26,113 nt of DNA from positions 1 to 26,113 of IMG/VR virus record IMGVR_UViG_3300042868_002103, one strand, 5' to 3'. The notes beneath the pieces were generated by a model. The model was not told the origin of the DNA and did not search any database. It saw only the letters and a program-made list of their open reading frames with translations. Origin of the DNA: a virus. This document shows, piece by piece, positions 24,201-26,113 of this stretch (positions are counted from its first letter, which is position 1; every line of letters begins with the position of its first letter). The position numbers and the translations under genes were made by a program.

Positions 24201-26113
24201 TCTATATAAATGGAACACAATTATTACACGGAAAAGATTACGAATTTAATGGAACATTTGGCTTTGTAACTATTCTCAAATCATTAAATGAAAACGATCT
24301 AGTAGATATTAGAGAATATGTTTCAACAGCATCGTGTAATATTCCATCAACCCCATCAACTTTGGGATTGTATAAAAAGTATACTCCGATGAAATTCGTT
24401 GATGATACATATCGCGAACCTAAGGAAGTCATCCAAGGACACGATGGTAGCATCACTATTGCCTATGGTGACTTCCGTGATGATCTGTTGTTGGAATTAG
24501 AATATAGAATTTACAATAATATCAAGACAGAATATAATGCTAAGGTATTTGATATCGACGCAACTATTGGCGGATATTACGGTAATGCTCTATTCAACAG
24601 AGAAGAATTAAATGATGTAATTAATCCAGAATTTTTAAAATGGGTTCAAAATACAAATATTAATTATACCTTAAATGAATATTTTATAGAGTATGAACCT
24701 TTCACATACACCTATACTAATATGTCAGACCCAACCGGCACACAAAACTTGCCAGGATGGTGGAGAGGTGTATACAAATGGTTCTATGACACAGATCGCC
24801 CACATCGTTGCCCATGGGAAATGTTAGGCTTCTCAGAACAACCAACATGGTGGGAAGCACAATACGGTGCTGCACCTTATACCAGCAACAATCTAATCTT
24901 ATGGGAAGATTTGCGTGATGGAGTTATCCGTCAAGGAACAAGAGCAGGTCGGTATGACAGATATAAACGTTCATCATTGATGAGTCATTTACCGGTCGAC
25001 GGTGACGGTAAATTATTAAGTCCGTTAGATTCTGGACTAGCTAGAGATTTTGTTTTATTGAATAATCGAGGATCATTTACATTGGGTGATGTATCACCGG
25101 TTGAATATGCTTGGCGATCAAGTTCTGAATGGCCTTTTGCTATAGCTATCGCAATGTGTCTGTTAAAACCATTTGATTTTATCGCTAATAGTTTTGACAG
25201 ATCTACAACTAGAAAAAATAAATTAAATCAAACTATCAATAAAACCACAGGAACATTTGTTACTCTTGAAGATCTTATTATTCCTGAAACAGCAGGAACG
25301 CAAGCAGCAGGTTTAGTAAATTATCTAGTCAGCTATGTTAAATCTAAAAATTTATCATTAGATATTCTGTCTAATAATATTAAAAATCTATCAGTTCAGA
25401 TGTCTACAAGATTAAGTGGATTTGTAGATAAAGAACAACAAAAATATCTATTAGATACTAAGAGTCCTCAATCAGCAACTAGTGGAATTTTTATTCCTCC
25501 CGAGAATTACGATATTGTATTCAATGTCAGCTCTCCTGTTAAGATTTTAACCTATAGTGGGGTATTGCTAGAAAAAACAGAAGGCGGATGGATACTCAAC
25601 GGATATGATGATGTATTACCATATTTTGGATATTATGAACCATTAGTTAGTCAAGGGGATCCTTTAATATCAGTCGGCGGCGTAAGTGAAAATTTTGTTA
25701 ATTGGGAATCCGATTATAGATATTCAAATGGCCAGATAGTTCTATATAAAAATGATTTTTACAGAGCAAATATAACACACGAAAGCTCAACACAGTTTGT
25801 TTTAGCCAACTGGAAGAAACTACCTAAGCTACCAGTAACAGGTGCTGTAGAAGCATTGAAAAGAAGAGAATTTAACAAGATACGAATTAAAAAATTAAGT
25901 TACGGTTCTAAACTAACAACGATACAACAGGTAGTTGATTTTCTTTTAGGATATGAAGAATACCTTAAAGACCAAGGATTTATTTTTGATAATTATGATC
26001 TAGTAAACCAAGTAAGCCAAGACTGGACCACAAGTTGTAAAGAATTTATGTATTGGACCAAGCATAATTGGGCTATAGGATCGATTATAGCTCTAAGTCC
26101 AGCAGCAGAAAAA
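21269..26113 (+). CDS. 7: Very large baseplate wedge protein, gp7-like (3' end outside window)
   Basis: Open from the ATG at 21269 to the last base, 1615 codons without a stop. It starts MANDKFPKSGLPIRKTVDLL and follows gp6 by one base, the position of gene 7 in T4 (gp7 is 1032 aa). Visible parts: an N-terminal domain (1-165, with FAWNPPKHCDKYVNFLECYW); a short beta segment around 190-215 (PTLTFYRGATYKFRV) like the cupredoxin-like folds in marine phage tail proteins; a CBM5/12-like patch (YQPGELAVYDNKLWKAKVF, about 231-249); an Asp/Phe/Trp-rich core with RPHRCPWEMLGFSEQPTWWE (about 1177-1196); and a second CBM-like patch (SNGQIVLYKNDFYRAN, about 1486-1501). The role inferred is wedge initiator and peripheral baseplate structure. 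It could be a different large virion protein inserted after gp6. Confidence 0.72.
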   Translation, partial: MANDKFPKSGLPIRKTVDLLPATFRSESNDKFMSAVVDPLVQPGVLEKIVGYVGRRFGKTYGGTDVYLDSDETLRSRYQLEPGVVIKDNNGNVEKFYDYIDFKNQLKFFGNNVERDDLTTAQEHFAWNPPKHCDKYVNFLECYWIPEGPPPVDVFGQSDKIVTQYQVTLGATGNSYIFSPNYTNASYINNPTLTFYRGATYKFRVICPQEGFVIRSNYDTGSLLLNPNRAYQPGELAVYDNKLWKAKVFVAPGDGSSIDADSQDWEFVEIATSTSVLDYNDGVTNNGVENGFMDFTVPYNAPDVLYYQSKVTPDRFGRIIIADIEANTFVDVEKEIIGKATYTSGNGVKFTTGLIVEFKGNVTPAKYAKGRYVIENVGAKINVVNWDDLVIPRLSKVVPEVTFDDGGFDTGPFDDATAYPSEKDYLVISRDSIDLNPWTRYNRWFHRAVLDYAYGLRGQEFTAPEEARAKRPIYEFLPGIQLFNHGRIAKETVDYIDTYTDDILSKIEGSAGYSVDGEELFEGARLLVVADTDDLTNNKIYEIQFIVHNGKNQIHLAETEDTVSKEGECVLIRRGTNNQGLMFHFNGTAWVKSQEKTKVNQPPLFDVYDEDEVSFSDTTKYPDSTFAGSEIVGYKVNPNGIPDPELGIKLTFLNIDNIGDVVQHFNWDTDTFTYRDGNNVITKRIATGYYYLDPTGGYGGWGNGWTPLSSKYTMPILDSVKITSTTNTFTIDTVDWTLLPNDDEFAIRFYVNGGIYKGPYVRTRGTFTFTERTFKENDIITIKVVANVEPKSGYYQIPLGLEKNPLNAPVAQWTLGQAADHLNSGLDFNTLWSGVVPGLNDLRDIPFDEFGQPWNTYSTRYLHHSGITPLAIALLCDKTTNIVKALQYSKKSYTDFKNNFVAKAIELPYNENIPNFVDDIISNLSRTKNINSPFADSDMVGSGAYTSINYTVEDTGIKIFALSTRFVLTELSRRAVYVYINGTQLLHGKDYEFNGTFGFVTILKSLNENDLVDIREYVSTASCNIPSTPSTLGLYKKYTPMKFVDDTYREPKEVIQGHDGSITIAYGDFRDDLLLELEYRIYNNIKTEYNAKVFDIDATIGGYYGNALFNREELNDVINPEFLKWVQNTNINYTLNEYFIEYEPFTYTYTNMSDPTGTQNLPGWWRGVYKWFYDTDRPHRCPWEMLGFSEQPTWWEAQYGAAPYTSNNLILWEDLRDGVIRQGTRAGRYDRYKRSSLMSHLPVDGDGKLLSPLDSGLARDFVLLNNRGSFTLGDVSPVEYAWRSSSEWPFAIAIAMCLLKPFDFIANSFDRSTTRKNKLNQTINKTTGTFVTLEDLIIPETAGTQAAGLVNYLVSYVKSKNLSLDILSNNIKNLSVQMSTRLSGFVDKEQQKYLLDTKSPQSATSGIFIPPENYDIVFNVSSPVKILTYSGVLLEKTEGGWILNGYDDVLPYFGYYEPLVSQGDPLISVGGVSENFVNWESDYRYSNGQIVLYKNDFYRANITHESSTQFVLANWKKLPKLPVTGAVEALKRREFNKIRIKKLSYGSKLTTIQQVVDFLLGYEEYLKDQGFIFDNYDLVNQVSQDWTTSCKEFMYWTKHNWAIGSIIALSPAAEK

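Overview
This window is a piece of a T4-like myovirus genome (tailed phage with a contractile tail). Nearly every recognisable gene is a T4 homologue: portal gp20, gp26 and gp51 (tail assembly), recombination nuclease gp46/gp47, late sigma factor gp55, and baseplate genes gp48, gp53, gp27-like, gp5, gp25, gp6 and gp7-like. Low GC, a gp5 spike with no lysozyme domain, a gp55 with a long internal insertion relative to T4, and a SegE-like GIY-YIG protein next to gp46 point to the aquatic branch of T4-like phages (cyanophage/pelagiphage type) rather than enteric T-evens. The host cannot be read from this window. No host genes, tRNAs, IS elements or CRISPR arrays were seen.

Layout. (1) 1-3390, minus strand: portal gene (its 3' end lies outside the window) and a long hydrophobic tape-measure candidate. 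(2) 3417-4561, plus strand: a small cassette encoding gp26 and a gp51-like protein. The second frame lacks a good start of its own and is joined to the first by a textbook -1 slippery heptamer. (3) 4558-7126, minus strand: two Ala/Gly-rich proteins of unknown function whose first residues resemble T4 capsid-targeting peptides. (4) 7133-7660: about 530 bp without a convincing gene, full of hairpins. (5) 7661-12014, minus strand: a tightly coupled operon, gp55 > gp47 > gp46 > 76-aa protein > GIY-YIG protein. (6) 12096-26113, plus strand: the baseplate operon, gp48 > gp53 > gp27-like hub > gp5 > gp25 > gp6 (split by an apparent 1-nt deletion) > very large gp7-like protein running off the end.

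How it works together. gp55 should direct host RNA polymerase to T4-type late promoters (TATAAATA). Such boxes, exact or with one mismatch, lie in front of gp26, the tape-measure candidate, the Ala-rich pair, the baseplate operon and gp6. The gp55-47-46 operon instead has an extended -10 promoter, fitting earlier expression. gp46/47 process DNA ends for recombination-dependent replication. The plus-strand operon builds the baseplate hub (gp27, gp5), wedge (gp53, gp25, gp6, gp7) and tube initiator (gp48). gp26/gp51 and the tape measure would start tail assembly.

The strongest new signals are the predicted programmed -1 frameshift making a gp26-gp51 fusion (a possible T4-like counterpart of the lambda G/GT tail chaperones), the interlocked face-to-face late promoters at 3417-3446, the structured non-coding region, and the split gp6.
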